Assembly (NCBI GenBank): GCA_013697915.1
Contig: JACCVY010000220.1
Coordinates: 1 to 64,000, forward strand
Direction: 5' to 3'
Source: Blastocatellia bacterium
Lineage (GTDB): Bacteria; Acidobacteriota; Blastocatellia; Pyrinomonadales; Pyrinomonadaceae
Length of the DNA stretch: 64,000 nucleotides
The position numbers were made by a program, and so were the translations under genes. Below, piece after piece: positions 28,573 to 37,237 of this stretch; within the stretch, counting starts at the first letter, position 1, and each line of letters opens with the position of its first letter. Below the pieces are notes generated by a model, which was not told the DNA's origin, searched no databases, and saw nothing but the letters and a program-made list of their open reading frames with translations.

Positions 28573-29445
28573 TCATCCAACTTCAGGTCCTGCAATAGCA
28601 AAGACCCAGGGAAAAGCGACGCTATTCCTCGCTCCGTAACACATGCGAATCAAGTCGCGCTGTTTTACGAACCCACGATCCGCTAACACTCTTGCGCCGA
28701 TTTCGAAAGCTGAATTCACGTCAATGTAAATCTGTTGACCGGTCAGTTGCCCGAGAACCCGATCAAGTAGTGGACCGGCTTGCTCAGCATTGGTTGTGAC
28801 AAGTGGGCCGACGTAATCCGCGTTGGTCCCTCGGCGCGCCAGCGCGTAACCGTTCAACCGGCCATCCGCCGCCCTGGCGAGCACTGGTGCGACACAAGCG
28901 TTATCGATCAGTATCTCAATCAGCGGCGCACGATCAGCGCCGAAGGCGCGACGGTCGAGTGCGATCAGTTCACGACGAGTCTCAATATCCAACTCCGCTC
29001 CAGTTTCTATCGTGTTGGAGCAGCCGACTGGGGTAGCACCCGCGATTCCGACCCATCGTTCAATGAGCGACTCAACTTCGAAGCCAAGACTTTCATAAAC
29101 GGGCTGACCCTCGGGAGTAGCGTCCAGCTTCACCGTTATAACCTTTCCACTTAGGTAGTCGAGGGCCGTCTTAATTAACCGCGTCGCGATTCCGCATCGG
29201 CGATATTCCGGGTTAACGAGCACCATCCCAATCCACGCCAATTCTCGATCGTACGTCGTGGTCGTTGTCGTGCCCACCAAGCTCCCGTCTAACAAGGCAC
29301 CGAAGCAGCCGCGTGGTTCAAGCCGGAGCAGACAACGCCAGTCAGTCTCCGTCTGATTCCAGCGCGCAAACTCTTTGAGTTGCATCGCCGCTGGGATGTC
29401 CGAGTCGACTAGCAAACGGATTTCAATCCGCCCAGTTTCCTGCAT
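28573..29445 (-). CDS. GNAT-family N-acetyltransferase, probably two-domain
   Basis: 290 residues from the ATG at 29445, which lies four bases after the stop of the upstream gene; the longer open frame to 29835 is an overlap artefact. The N-terminal half has a clear GNAT fold: RLLVDSDIPAAMQLKE, then AWIGMVLVNPEYRRCGIATRLIK, where the RRCGIATRL loop binds acetyl-CoA pyrophosphate, and YESLGFEVE. The C-terminal half (LIALDRRAFGADRAPLI to VLADRGFVKQRDLIRM) looks like a second, degenerate GNAT unit. The substrate is unknown. The operon position suggests acetylation of an amino sugar or amino acid. Confidence 0.82.
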   Translation of the reverse strand: MQETGRIEIRLLVDSDIPAAMQLKEFARWNQTETDWRCLLRLEPRGCFGALLDGSLVGTTTTTTYDRELAWIGMVLVNPEYRRCGIATRLIKTALDYLSGKVITVKLDATPEGQPVYESLGFEVESLIERWVGIAGATPVGCSNTIETGAELDIETRRELIALDRRAFGADRAPLIEILIDNACVAPVLARAADGRLNGYALARRGTNADYVGPLVTTNAEQAGPLLDRVLGQLTGQQIYIDVNSAFEIGARVLADRGFVKQRDLIRMCYGARNSVAFPWVFAIAGPEVG

Positions 29446-29449
29446 GGAC

Positions 29450-30745
29450 TTAACCCAGGGTTGACTCGTGCTCGGCCCACACGTGGTTTGCCGGTTCGAG
29501 GCAGAATTCGGCCATCTCCTTGACGTTCCATTCAGGTGGCCAATCGAACATACGGCGCAGATGCAACAGCCACGCGAGCAGCCCTTCTTCCGGATGAAAG
29601 TAAAGTTCAAGCAGAGCGCGCGCAGTTTTGCCGCCCGTCTGCATCGTGTATTCACTGCTCGGCAGTTGAAAATATGTATGTATCTGAAAGGTGCTGGCGC
29701 CTCGCAGGAGATACTCAGCGGCTGTTCGTCCCGAAGCGATATTTCCAGTCCCGCTAATCGGCAGCCGGCAAACGGGCACACTGCCCAGATGTTCGAGTAA
29801 ACGCATGCGGGACAACACCGAAAGGTTGCGCGCACTTAAATCCGGTCCGCCATAAGCAATGCCACGCACGCCGTCGAACTGACGGTTTGAATCGAACAGA
29901 CGATTGCCATAGACCAGGAAATCCGGCGCGTCTTCGCTGTCACAGCTCTCGTTGATCGCGCGCAACATTTCCAGTTGAAAATCGTCTCCAAAGACGGCGT
30001 TGAAGACCTTCAATCCTACCTTGATACGGAAAGGTTGGGCGCCGTGGCGAATCAAGCCGGTGACACGAGTTAACCACCGGATAATGATTTGTGTCTGAGC
30101 GGCGCGATCCGATCCGGCAAGTGTCGGGCTGAAATCCTTCTCGATGGGCATGACACGATCCGGGCAGTAACGTTGCCAAACTTCCAGCAATCGACGGGTG
30201 GTGTGCTCATACTCAGCAGACTTCCACTCGCCTTCCCCTGATCGCGGCAGATGGTATTTACACGAAGGAACGACAGGCATTCCGACACCTTGTCCGGCCG
30301 CCAGCGCTTCGTTAAAGAATCCAAGATACTTTTCAAACGTGTCGTACCATCCGCGCCCTTTCCATGACACCGTCCAACCCTCGTCGCCGTCTGCACCCCT
30401 AATGCGCTCGACGATCATTCGGGTCTCTTCAATCGCCCACTCGCTCATCGATTGGGCGCCTCCCGCATCTTCAGCGATGATCGTCTTGAGCACGACGAAG
30501 CCAAGACCGTCGTCGCCATCTCGGCGTACCTGCGAGATGTTCAGCGAGAGTTGGCCCGAAGCCTTCCCGAAAGGATTTTTCACCCGCAGCCCACCGTACT
30601 CACTGCTCAAATCAATCGCGTACCGCTCTTGCACATACTCTTCGAGCGAACGCGGAAGACCGGTGCGAAAACGTTCATAATCCCGAGCCAGCGCAGAGCG
30701 CAACGACGGGTCGATCTCCGGTTGTCTTAGAGTGTGTGATAACAA
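29450..30745 (-). CDS. Dihydroorotate-dehydrogenase-like flavin TIM-barrel protein
   Basis: A 431-residue protein with DHODH-fold features. KNPFGKASGQLSLN stands where DHODH enzymes have NPFG/aaG near FMN, LGFVVLKTI where they have VVxKTI/VTKTI, and ISGTGNIASGRTAAEYLLRG with STFQIHTYF reproduces the C-terminal FMN-phosphate motif (GxGGI..G.DA...GA..vQ..T). The usual active-site cysteine or serine loop (NxSCPN) is not seen, and the protein is longer than class 1 DHODHs. Pyrimidine biosynthesis is unlikely in this operon, so a novel flavin-dependent sugar or amino acid redox step is possible. The TTG start follows AGG. Confidence 0.65.
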   Translation of the reverse strand: MLSHTLRQPEIDPSLRSALARDYERFRTGLPRSLEEYVQERYAIDLSSEYGGLRVKNPFGKASGQLSLNISQVRRDGDDGLGFVVLKTIIAEDAGGAQSMSEWAIEETRMIVERIRGADGDEGWTVSWKGRGWYDTFEKYLGFFNEALAAGQGVGMPVVPSCKYHLPRSGEGEWKSAEYEHTTRRLLEVWQRYCPDRVMPIEKDFSPTLAGSDRAAQTQIIIRWLTRVTGLIRHGAQPFRIKVGLKVFNAVFGDDFQLEMLRAINESCDSEDAPDFLVYGNRLFDSNRQFDGVRGIAYGGPDLSARNLSVLSRMRLLEHLGSVPVCRLPISGTGNIASGRTAAEYLLRGASTFQIHTYFQLPSSEYTMQTGGKTARALLELYFHPEEGLLAWLLHLRRMFDWPPEWNVKEMAEFCLEPANHVWAEHESTLG

Positions 30746-30764
30746 TGTCGCCTAAGCACCTTGA

Positions 30765-31757
30765 TCAATTAACGTGCGCTTCGGTTGTAAGCGCAGCGAG
30801 TATCCGGCCTATTTTATCGAACTCGTTAGCAGGAAGGTCGGGTCCCCAAGGATCGTAAGCAGCAGACCGAGGAATTACTCCCAGGTGGACGAGCGCCGAT
30901 AGTATTCGGTTGATGTAGCCCTCCATCGGACTAATGAAGAGCGTTTCAGCAAGCATGTCGACAGCGTCAGAGAGCTCGAGAAAACGATCCGTGTTCCCAT
31001 CGAGATGCGCGCGGATCAACTCCGCCTGAAGATCGCAGCAGACCGCACCCAGGCCTACTAATGCTGCACGCGCGCCTCGCTGCAAACTGTAGCCGAGGAA
31101 ACGATCCTCACCTGTGATCAAAAGCTTGTCTGGATGACGCGCTTGCAATTGCCGCGAGATATCCTGATAGGTCATTACGCTATCCAGCGTTGCTATCTTG
31201 ATGCCTGCGACCTGTGGAAGTGCAAGCAAGTCGTCAAGTACTGTCGAGCTGTAACTGATCCCACCTGCAGCCTCATAAAGATAAAAAAGGATGATCGGCA
31301 ATCCGACCTGTGACACGCGGAGGTGATGCTTGATGATCAACTCGTCGCAAAACTGATGCTCGCGTAACCACGTCGGTGGATAGACGAGCAAAGCATCCGC
31401 TCCGATCTCCGCGGCGGTTTCGGCCATGCTGACTGTCAGCGTCGTGGCTTGTTCCGAATTAAGATCGGCTGTCTTTGCGCCCACGCCGGCAATCACGGTT
31501 TTCTCCGGCAAAGCACTGCGCCAATCGCGCAAGACGTGGCGCGCTGTTTCAGCGTCGAGCATCAGTCCTCGCCCCGTGTGGGCCCAAACTGCGACGCCGG
31601 CAATGGACTGCGCAGACATATAACGCAAGTAGGACTCGTGCGCTCCCGCATGAAATCTTCCATTGCTGTCGAATGGAACAGGTACCGCTGGGATAAGCCC
31701 ACCCGCAAGATGCGCTTGCAGTTCGCCTGGAGTGCTGGACATTGCTGATCGATTCAT
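30765..31757 (-). CDS. DapA-family (dihydrodipicolinate synthase/N-acetylneuraminate lyase) aldolase
   Basis: The 330-residue protein has the DapA barrel: GLIPAVPVPFDSNGRF at the N-terminus, the conserved tyrosine in ILFYLYEAAGG and the Schiff-base lysine in VAGIKIATLDS. The common GTTGE phosphate/carboxylate loop is replaced by HTGRGLML, so substrate binding differs from classical DHDPS and NanA. Family members cleave or form 2-keto acids such as 2-keto-3-deoxy sugar acids. In a uronan locus, cleavage of a keto-deoxy sugar acid to pyruvate is attractive. It lies 19 bases from the DHODH-like start and is probably co-transcribed. Confidence 0.85.
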   Translation of the reverse strand: MNRSAMSSTPGELQAHLAGGLIPAVPVPFDSNGRFHAGAHESYLRYMSAQSIAGVAVWAHTGRGLMLDAETARHVLRDWRSALPEKTVIAGVGAKTADLNSEQATTLTVSMAETAAEIGADALLVYPPTWLREHQFCDELIIKHHLRVSQVGLPIILFYLYEAAGGISYSSTVLDDLLALPQVAGIKIATLDSVMTYQDISRQLQARHPDKLLITGEDRFLGYSLQRGARAALVGLGAVCCDLQAELIRAHLDGNTDRFLELSDAVDMLAETLFISPMEGYINRILSALVHLGVIPRSAAYDPWGPDLPANEFDKIGRILAALTTEAHVN

Positions 31758-31823
31758 GAAAACCAGAGAGCCCTAAGATCGTATTAACCGCTCGAAACTC
31801 GTCTCGCTATCAACTGCCAAGCC

Positions 31824-33056
31824 TCAGCCCATGTTTGGGACCGAAAGGAGATTATTCTGAATGAGCGTGAGCGCTCCTTTGAGGCTTGGCCTCACCTCAA
31901 AAGTCGACCGCCTGATAGCTACACCGTGCGAGCGCGGCGCGAGCAAACTACGTTTCGTTTCTTCAACGATGATTGGCTCGATCAAGCCCCACACTTTGGT
32001 GATCTCACCGCCAATGACGACCACCTCCGGATCCAATCCGTTAATCAGTCCTGTGATTCCTATGCCCAAATACCGCGCTGTTTCGCGCACGGCTCCGGTC
32101 GCCGCAGGATCGCCGGCGTCAACCATCTCCATGAGCTTTCGCATTGTCGGAACGCGCTTCCCACCAGCACCACGCATACTCAAATATCGCTTGATAGTTG
32201 CTTTATCAGAAGCGTAAAGGTCCCAACAGCCACGCTGTCCGCAGCGGCACTCTGGGCCGTTTAGATCAATTGGAATGTGGCCGAACTGGCCGGCAGTATT
32301 ATTGCCGCCGCGATAGAGGCCGCCGTCAATGACCACACCGCATGCCAATCCAGTGCTGACGCTGACGTAGAGCAGATCACGAACGTGAGCATACTGTGCC
32401 TTGCCGTGCCAGATTTCAGCGAGGGCGGAACAGCGCGCGGAATTATCAATAATGACCGGGAGGCCCGTTGCTTTTTCTAACAACTGAACTACCGGAACGT
32501 CGCGCCAGGGCAAAACAACCGAGAGAAGGAATTTTCCGCTACGATTATCAACCAGACCAGGAAGGCTGACGCCAACTCCTGGAAACTCGATGAAGGTGTC
32601 ATGCTTTGAGCGCAGCTTTCTGATCTCCTTCCCGATCTTATTGAGGAAAACGCCCGGGTCGGAACCAGTCTCAAAACTTACCCGCGCAACCAGACGGTTA
32701 TTGAAGTCGCTGAGCGCGAGGATGGTCTCATCAGCACGAATATCCACTCCAAACAAACCGAACCGTCTGGCATTGAGCCGCAACGGGGTGGGCGGCTTGC
32801 CGCCGATGGGAGTTGTTCTTCCCAAACCCTCTTCGACGATGCACGAGTCCTTGAGCAGCTCACTGGTAATAGTGGAAATGGTTGCCTTATTAAGACCGCT
32901 AATCTTGGCGATATCGGCGCGCGAGATCGGCTGGCGGTCAGACAGGATATTAAGCAGGATGCGACGGTTTACGAGCCGAAGCATGTCGTGTCCCGCGGCT
33001 TTTACGTCGGCCAGGTTTGGCTTTCGCGTGAAACTATGACGCGAAGGGGTGGCCAT
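31824..33056 (-). CDS. ROK-family transcriptional repressor (NagC/Mlc-like)
   Basis: 410 residues: an N-terminal winged helix-turn-helix (ISRADIAKISGLNKATISTITSELL), followed by a ROK sugar-kinase-like domain. GHIPIDLNGPECRCGQRGCWD holds the ROK zinc site with its cysteines, and FGVDIRADETILALSDF shows the missing classic ATP loop expected of a regulator. Such proteins repress amino-sugar or glucose genes and are relieved by a sugar or sugar phosphate. It sits between the DapA-like gene and the TonB receptor, so it probably controls the left arm. Confidence 0.9.
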   Translation of the reverse strand: MATPSRHSFTRKPNLADVKAAGHDMLRLVNRRILLNILSDRQPISRADIAKISGLNKATISTITSELLKDSCIVEEGLGRTTPIGGKPPTPLRLNARRFGLFGVDIRADETILALSDFNNRLVARVSFETGSDPGVFLNKIGKEIRKLRSKHDTFIEFPGVGVSLPGLVDNRSGKFLLSVVLPWRDVPVVQLLEKATGLPVIIDNSARCSALAEIWHGKAQYAHVRDLLYVSVSTGLACGVVIDGGLYRGGNNTAGQFGHIPIDLNGPECRCGQRGCWDLYASDKATIKRYLSMRGAGGKRVPTMRKLMEMVDAGDPAATGAVRETARYLGIGITGLINGLDPEVVVIGGEITKVWGLIEPIIVEETKRSLLAPRSHGVAIRRSTFEVRPSLKGALTLIQNNLLSVPNMG

Positions 33057-33188
33057 GATTGTCGCCCAATTCTACCGTCTCATTTTCTCCGCAAGAATGA
33101 TGCGGAGATGTGGGGGCTGAAGGACGAAAGGCAAAGGAAAAAAGCCGTTAGAGAATTTTTCCCTTTGCCATATGTTTTCCGGCGCTGC

Positions 33189-36100
33189 CTAGAAGGTGAA
33201 GCGCAGCCGCAGGCGAATGGTCCTGCGATTGTCAATGCCTTCATCCCTATAGCTTTGTATGAGCCGCCCAAAATTTGGATTGGGATCCACACGCGTAATG
33301 GGCAGGATTCTCCCCTGCGCATCTACATCGAGGAAGAACGTGCCGATGTGAGTGAATTCGAAAGCCGCATCGGGATCGATAGGCGCTCGCAAGGGGTGGT
33401 TGAAGACGTTGTTGAAATCAGCACCTACTTCAAGCCTCGCTGTTTCGGTAATGCGGAATTTCTTACGGATGCCCAGATTTGCGCCCCAGGTACTTGGTCC
33501 AGTCAGGGCGTTGCGTCTGATGACATTCGGGTTATCCAGCAAGTCAGCTCCCACGGTGGGTACTGCGAAAGCTCCGGGATTGAAGAAGGCACCACCTGCC
33601 CCACCATAAGGACTAACGCTCCCATTCGACAGCGGCCGATACGATAGGTAATTTCCAAACCCGCCTACCGCGTCGAGAGAGTCGCTGGCAATGTTGCCGG
33701 GGAAAATAGGATCGCAGTTGCCGCAGTCATAGAACGGCGTGAAGCCCGTGCCGCTCTTGGCGAACATGTTCCACGAGAGCTCCCAGCCACCCAGCGCACC
33801 TTCAACGATCGAAGATGAATGCTTCCCAAACTTGCGTCCTTTTCCAAACGGTAGCTCAATGGCGCCGTAGGAGACGAAGCGGTGTCGCGACACGAACGCG
33901 TCAGTGGCGAAGTCGTTCTCAGGATGAAACTGGTTGTAGGCAGTTCCACCGAGGCTCGAATTGGCAGTGTCGAACCCGCTGCCTTTCTGATCCAGAAGCG
34001 TGTAGCTGGCATTAAAGGTGAAACCGCCCGCGAACCGCCGGTTAAGTTCGATTTGCATTGCATGCGAACGACCGGAGCCGAAATTGCCGTAACTTAGGAG
34101 GAAGGTGCCGAGTTCGGGAAACGGCAGACGCGCTATATCAGCATCCGACGCTACACAATTAAAATCGTCTGGCACACACGGATTCCCATCTTCATCTCGC
34201 GTACCGTAAGGCACATTGCTGGGCGGAAGAAGGTTGAGGTCGATGCCCCCAATCAATCCGTGCAGACGACTGCCGAGATAGGAAACACGAATACCTGTCT
34301 TCCAGCCGAGTTCGTGCTCGAAGGTAACGTTGTATTGCTGAATTCTTGGTTGCTGCAGGTCGAAAGGGATCAAGTTAGCAGAAGGCACTGTGCTGGCAGC
34401 GTCGAGGGAACCTCCACTGATCGGAACTTGCCCCGCCGGAGTCAGGCCACCCGGCCAACCGCCTAACGAGAGGCCAGCGCGAGTCCGTGTTCGCCGTCCC
34501 TGATTAAAGGGTGTAGAGCCGAAGGCATCACGGATGCCCTGAGCGGCGGACGTTGGGAAAAAGATGCCGTAACCGCCGCGCAATACACTCGAATCGCTCA
34601 AGCGCCAGGCCAAGCCGATGCGCGGCGCGAAGTTGTTCTTGTCTGCGTTGATGAGTCCGCGGGAGACTCCGGCTTCATCGGCGGTAACCACACCGTAGGC
34701 CACCATGGCCGGGTCGATAAGTGGAATGACGGCGGCCGACGGCACTACAAAACGGCCATGCCTGTGATTTGTAGGATTGATGAAATTCGGGTCGAAGTTT
34801 ACAAGCAGATTGTTCTTTTCGATGAAAGGTGTGATCAATTCGTAACGTAGACCGAGGTTGAGTGTGACGCGTGGAGTAACTTTCCAATCGTCCATCACGA
34901 AGAATCCATGTTCCCAGTTGGAAGCGTCCAACGGACCTCGTAGCTTTTGAACATACCGCGCGGCATTAGCTGGAAGCCCGAGCAGGAAACGAGCAAAGGG
35001 ATCCATATTGCTTCCGGTGTATTCAATACGCCCGCGCGGATTGCCTCGGTTTGCCGTAAATCCATCGGTGGCGCGATTGCGAACCGTGTCGGCGCCGAAC
35101 TTAAAGGCATGCCCGCCCTTTATCCAGGTTAGCGTATCTCCAAAGGTCATAAGTTCCTGGTCAAGCCTGCGGTCAACACTTCTGCCACCATTGGTAAGAG
35201 TTGCCAGATTCGTAATTCTTAGCTCCGGCTGGCCAAACGTGTCGAGGGCCGCTGGGCCAACGACCGCTCCATATGCAGTGATTTCACCTGCGCTGAAGCC
35301 GATGGAAGTAAGGATCTCACGGAGCGTGTGCGGTGCATGTCGATAGAGCTTCTGCCTATTGAAACCGCCGCGTAATTCATTAACGACCGACTGTGAAAAT
35401 ATACGCGTGTAGGTGAGCGAGAGGGTATGATTAGTCTGTTGGTTCTCCCTCAAGCCAAAGGCGGGATATGCCCCGCCGGCTACCGCCCCGGCTGGACCAG
35501 AGCTATCCTGAAAATTATAAACCGCATAGAACTTATCATTCGCTGAGAAATCATGATCCACTCTGGCCGTAACCAAATCGCGCACCGTGCGTTGGTTAAC
35601 ATTTTGAGCAAAGCTCGACAGCCGCCCAAGCGAATCGACCGGGGCACTGAGACTCGACTTCGGGTAGTAGAGGTTGACGAACCGAGCGGTGGTGGGGTTG
35701 AGCAGTCGCGAGGGAATGGTAATAAAACGAACTCCCAAACCACCAACTGTGTTACTGGCAATCTCTGCCGGCGTGAGTATCACACCCGCAGGCACCAGCG
35801 GCTTGGTCGAGTTTGACAGGTCGCTGAAGTCGCCGTTTAGAAGCCGCTGACCCGGCAATCGCCGGCTGGAGGAAAATCTTATCGGAGTAAGACTCCAGCG
35901 CCGCTCATACGAACCAAGGAAAAAGGTTTTCTTGCTGCCCGGAACGGGCCCGCTTATCGATCCTCCATCCTCATTTAAGTTGTAATAAGGTTTGGGGAAG
36001 TCAGGATTCGCTGGATTAGGCGTGAAGGCATTGAGATCGTTCTTATCTCCGATGCTCCATGCGGCCAGAGCGGAGTTTTTATTGTTGGCGAATAGTGACC

Positions 36101-36833
36101 CGTGGTACTTGCTTTCGCCTCGCTTGGTAACCACTCGTATGTTGGCAATGCCAGCGTATTCCGCTGAGAAATTGTTCGATAAAACCGTTAGTTCCTCGAT
36201 AGCTTCGAGCGACGGCTGGCTCGAAGTCGCCTCACCGAAGATGCCTCCGTTTGAGCGCTGGCCATCAAGTGAGAATGAAGCACCGTAACTCTGCGCTCCG
36301 ATAAACTTGAACCCTTCTCCTCCAGACGACGTTGTGATGTTCGGATTCAGATATAGGAACTGATAAATGTCGCGGCTGTCCCGCGGTAGCGCCAGGAGTT
36401 GTCGCGTGGTCAAATTGCCGATAATCGTAGGCGACTCGGACTGAATGAGTCCCGCCTCCTGAGTCACAGTGACGGTTGCATCTTGGGCGCCTATTTCAAG
36501 TCTGGCATCTGCCCGCACTACGTCACTACCGCTCACTGCCACGTTTACAACAGTAGTTTTGAAATTCGCAGCGACGATGGTGACCGAATAATTTCCGGGC
36601 TGGAGAGTTGTCGCTTCATACTCACCGTTATCGTTGGTCGTCAGATCTCGAGCACTCTCGGTGCCGAGGTCGGTGACTTTGACTGATGCTCCGGCGACCG
36701 AAGCTCCGTTGGGATCTGTCACCCTTCCTCGGATAGTTCCCGAGTTAGTACCCTGCGCATGGCCCGCAGCGGCTAGGCAGAAAAAACAGGCGACTGCGAG
36801 CAAGCTCATGATTATTCTTCGCGCGATTCTCAT
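33189..36833 (-). CDS. TonB-dependent receptor, Oar-like, with carboxypeptidase-regulatory domain
   Basis: A 1214-residue outer-membrane protein. The signal peptide (residues 1-26) is followed by a CarboxypepD_reg-like beta-sandwich (GTIRGRVTDPNGASVAGASV to YSVTIVAANF), a plug domain (SPTIIGNLTTRQLLALP, FKFIGAQSYGASFSLDGQRS) and a large beta-barrel ending in TIRLRLRFTF, with the terminal phenylalanine used for outer-membrane insertion. This Oar/TonB architecture is abundant in Acidobacteriota and takes up oligosaccharides or other large ligands. AAGGAG precedes the ATG. No SusD-like lipoprotein partner is present. It is the likely import gate for polymer fragments. Confidence 0.92.
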   Translation of the reverse strand: MRIARRIIMSLLAVACFFCLAAAGHAQGTNSGTIRGRVTDPNGASVAGASVKVTDLGTESARDLTTNDNGEYEATTLQPGNYSVTIVAANFKTTVVNVAVSGSDVVRADARLEIGAQDATVTVTQEAGLIQSESPTIIGNLTTRQLLALPRDSRDIYQFLYLNPNITTSSGGEGFKFIGAQSYGASFSLDGQRSNGGIFGEATSSQPSLEAIEELTVLSNNFSAEYAGIANIRVVTKRGESKYHGSLFANNKNSALAAWSIGDKNDLNAFTPNPANPDFPKPYYNLNEDGGSISGPVPGSKKTFFLGSYERRWSLTPIRFSSSRRLPGQRLLNGDFSDLSNSTKPLVPAGVILTPAEIASNTVGGLGVRFITIPSRLLNPTTARFVNLYYPKSSLSAPVDSLGRLSSFAQNVNQRTVRDLVTARVDHDFSANDKFYAVYNFQDSSGPAGAVAGGAYPAFGLRENQQTNHTLSLTYTRIFSQSVVNELRGGFNRQKLYRHAPHTLREILTSIGFSAGEITAYGAVVGPAALDTFGQPELRITNLATLTNGGRSVDRRLDQELMTFGDTLTWIKGGHAFKFGADTVRNRATDGFTANRGNPRGRIEYTGSNMDPFARFLLGLPANAARYVQKLRGPLDASNWEHGFFVMDDWKVTPRVTLNLGLRYELITPFIEKNNLLVNFDPNFINPTNHRHGRFVVPSAAVIPLIDPAMVAYGVVTADEAGVSRGLINADKNNFAPRIGLAWRLSDSSVLRGGYGIFFPTSAAQGIRDAFGSTPFNQGRRTRTRAGLSLGGWPGGLTPAGQVPISGGSLDAASTVPSANLIPFDLQQPRIQQYNVTFEHELGWKTGIRVSYLGSRLHGLIGGIDLNLLPPSNVPYGTRDEDGNPCVPDDFNCVASDADIARLPFPELGTFLLSYGNFGSGRSHAMQIELNRRFAGGFTFNASYTLLDQKGSGFDTANSSLGGTAYNQFHPENDFATDAFVSRHRFVSYGAIELPFGKGRKFGKHSSSIVEGALGGWELSWNMFAKSGTGFTPFYDCGNCDPIFPGNIASDSLDAVGGFGNYLSYRPLSNGSVSPYGGAGGAFFNPGAFAVPTVGADLLDNPNVIRRNALTGPSTWGANLGIRKKFRITETARLEVGADFNNVFNHPLRAPIDPDAAFEFTHIGTFFLDVDAQGRILPITRVDPNPNFGRLIQSYRDEGIDNRRTIRLRLRFTF

Positions 36834-37237
36834 ATAGACTCCTTAAGTGAGAAATTGATTCGTCGAGCTAAAACAGGCCTTGGGGGAGCTTGGAGTGACA
36901 ATTATCTACAACCGGGACAACCGCAGACCCGCAGGAAGCGGCTTTCAGGATTATTAGTCCGACGTTAGTTAGCGATTCAAACGAACCCTGGGGTGTTAAC
37001 CCTCTGCATCCGGCTGGAGTAGGGTTAGTTTGCGTTTTGTACTAACTTTCGACTACCCAAACTCGTCATTCGAATTCTTGGTTGAAGTGCGTTTAAAATC
37101 GAGACTGAACTGGGCTCTAGTGGCTTAACGTGCGGCTTATAGCACCGACTTACAACCAAATGCAAGAACTTTTTTCGTCTTTCCGCAACGATTCGAAGCA
37201 GCATTTAAGAGCGGCCATGCATTTTAAGATGCTCTCC
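36834..37237. promoter_or_regulatory. 404-bp region upstream of the TonB receptor gene
   Basis: No coding sequence is seen. TAACCCT (36997-37003) and AGGGTTA (37021-37027) form an inverted repeat 17 bases apart, a possible operator. On the minus strand TTGCAT (complement of 37160-37165) and TATAAG (complement of 37136-37141) are 18 bases apart and could be a weak sigma-70-type promoter for the receptor gene, leaving a leader of about 300 nt. Both proposals rest on visual inspection only. Confidence 0.25.

Noticed and set aside
28573-29835. 420-codon reading of the GNAT gene
   Set aside because: The first 130 codons lie over the upstream DHODH-like gene and are compositionally odd; the ATG at 29445 fits the GNAT fold and gene spacing.
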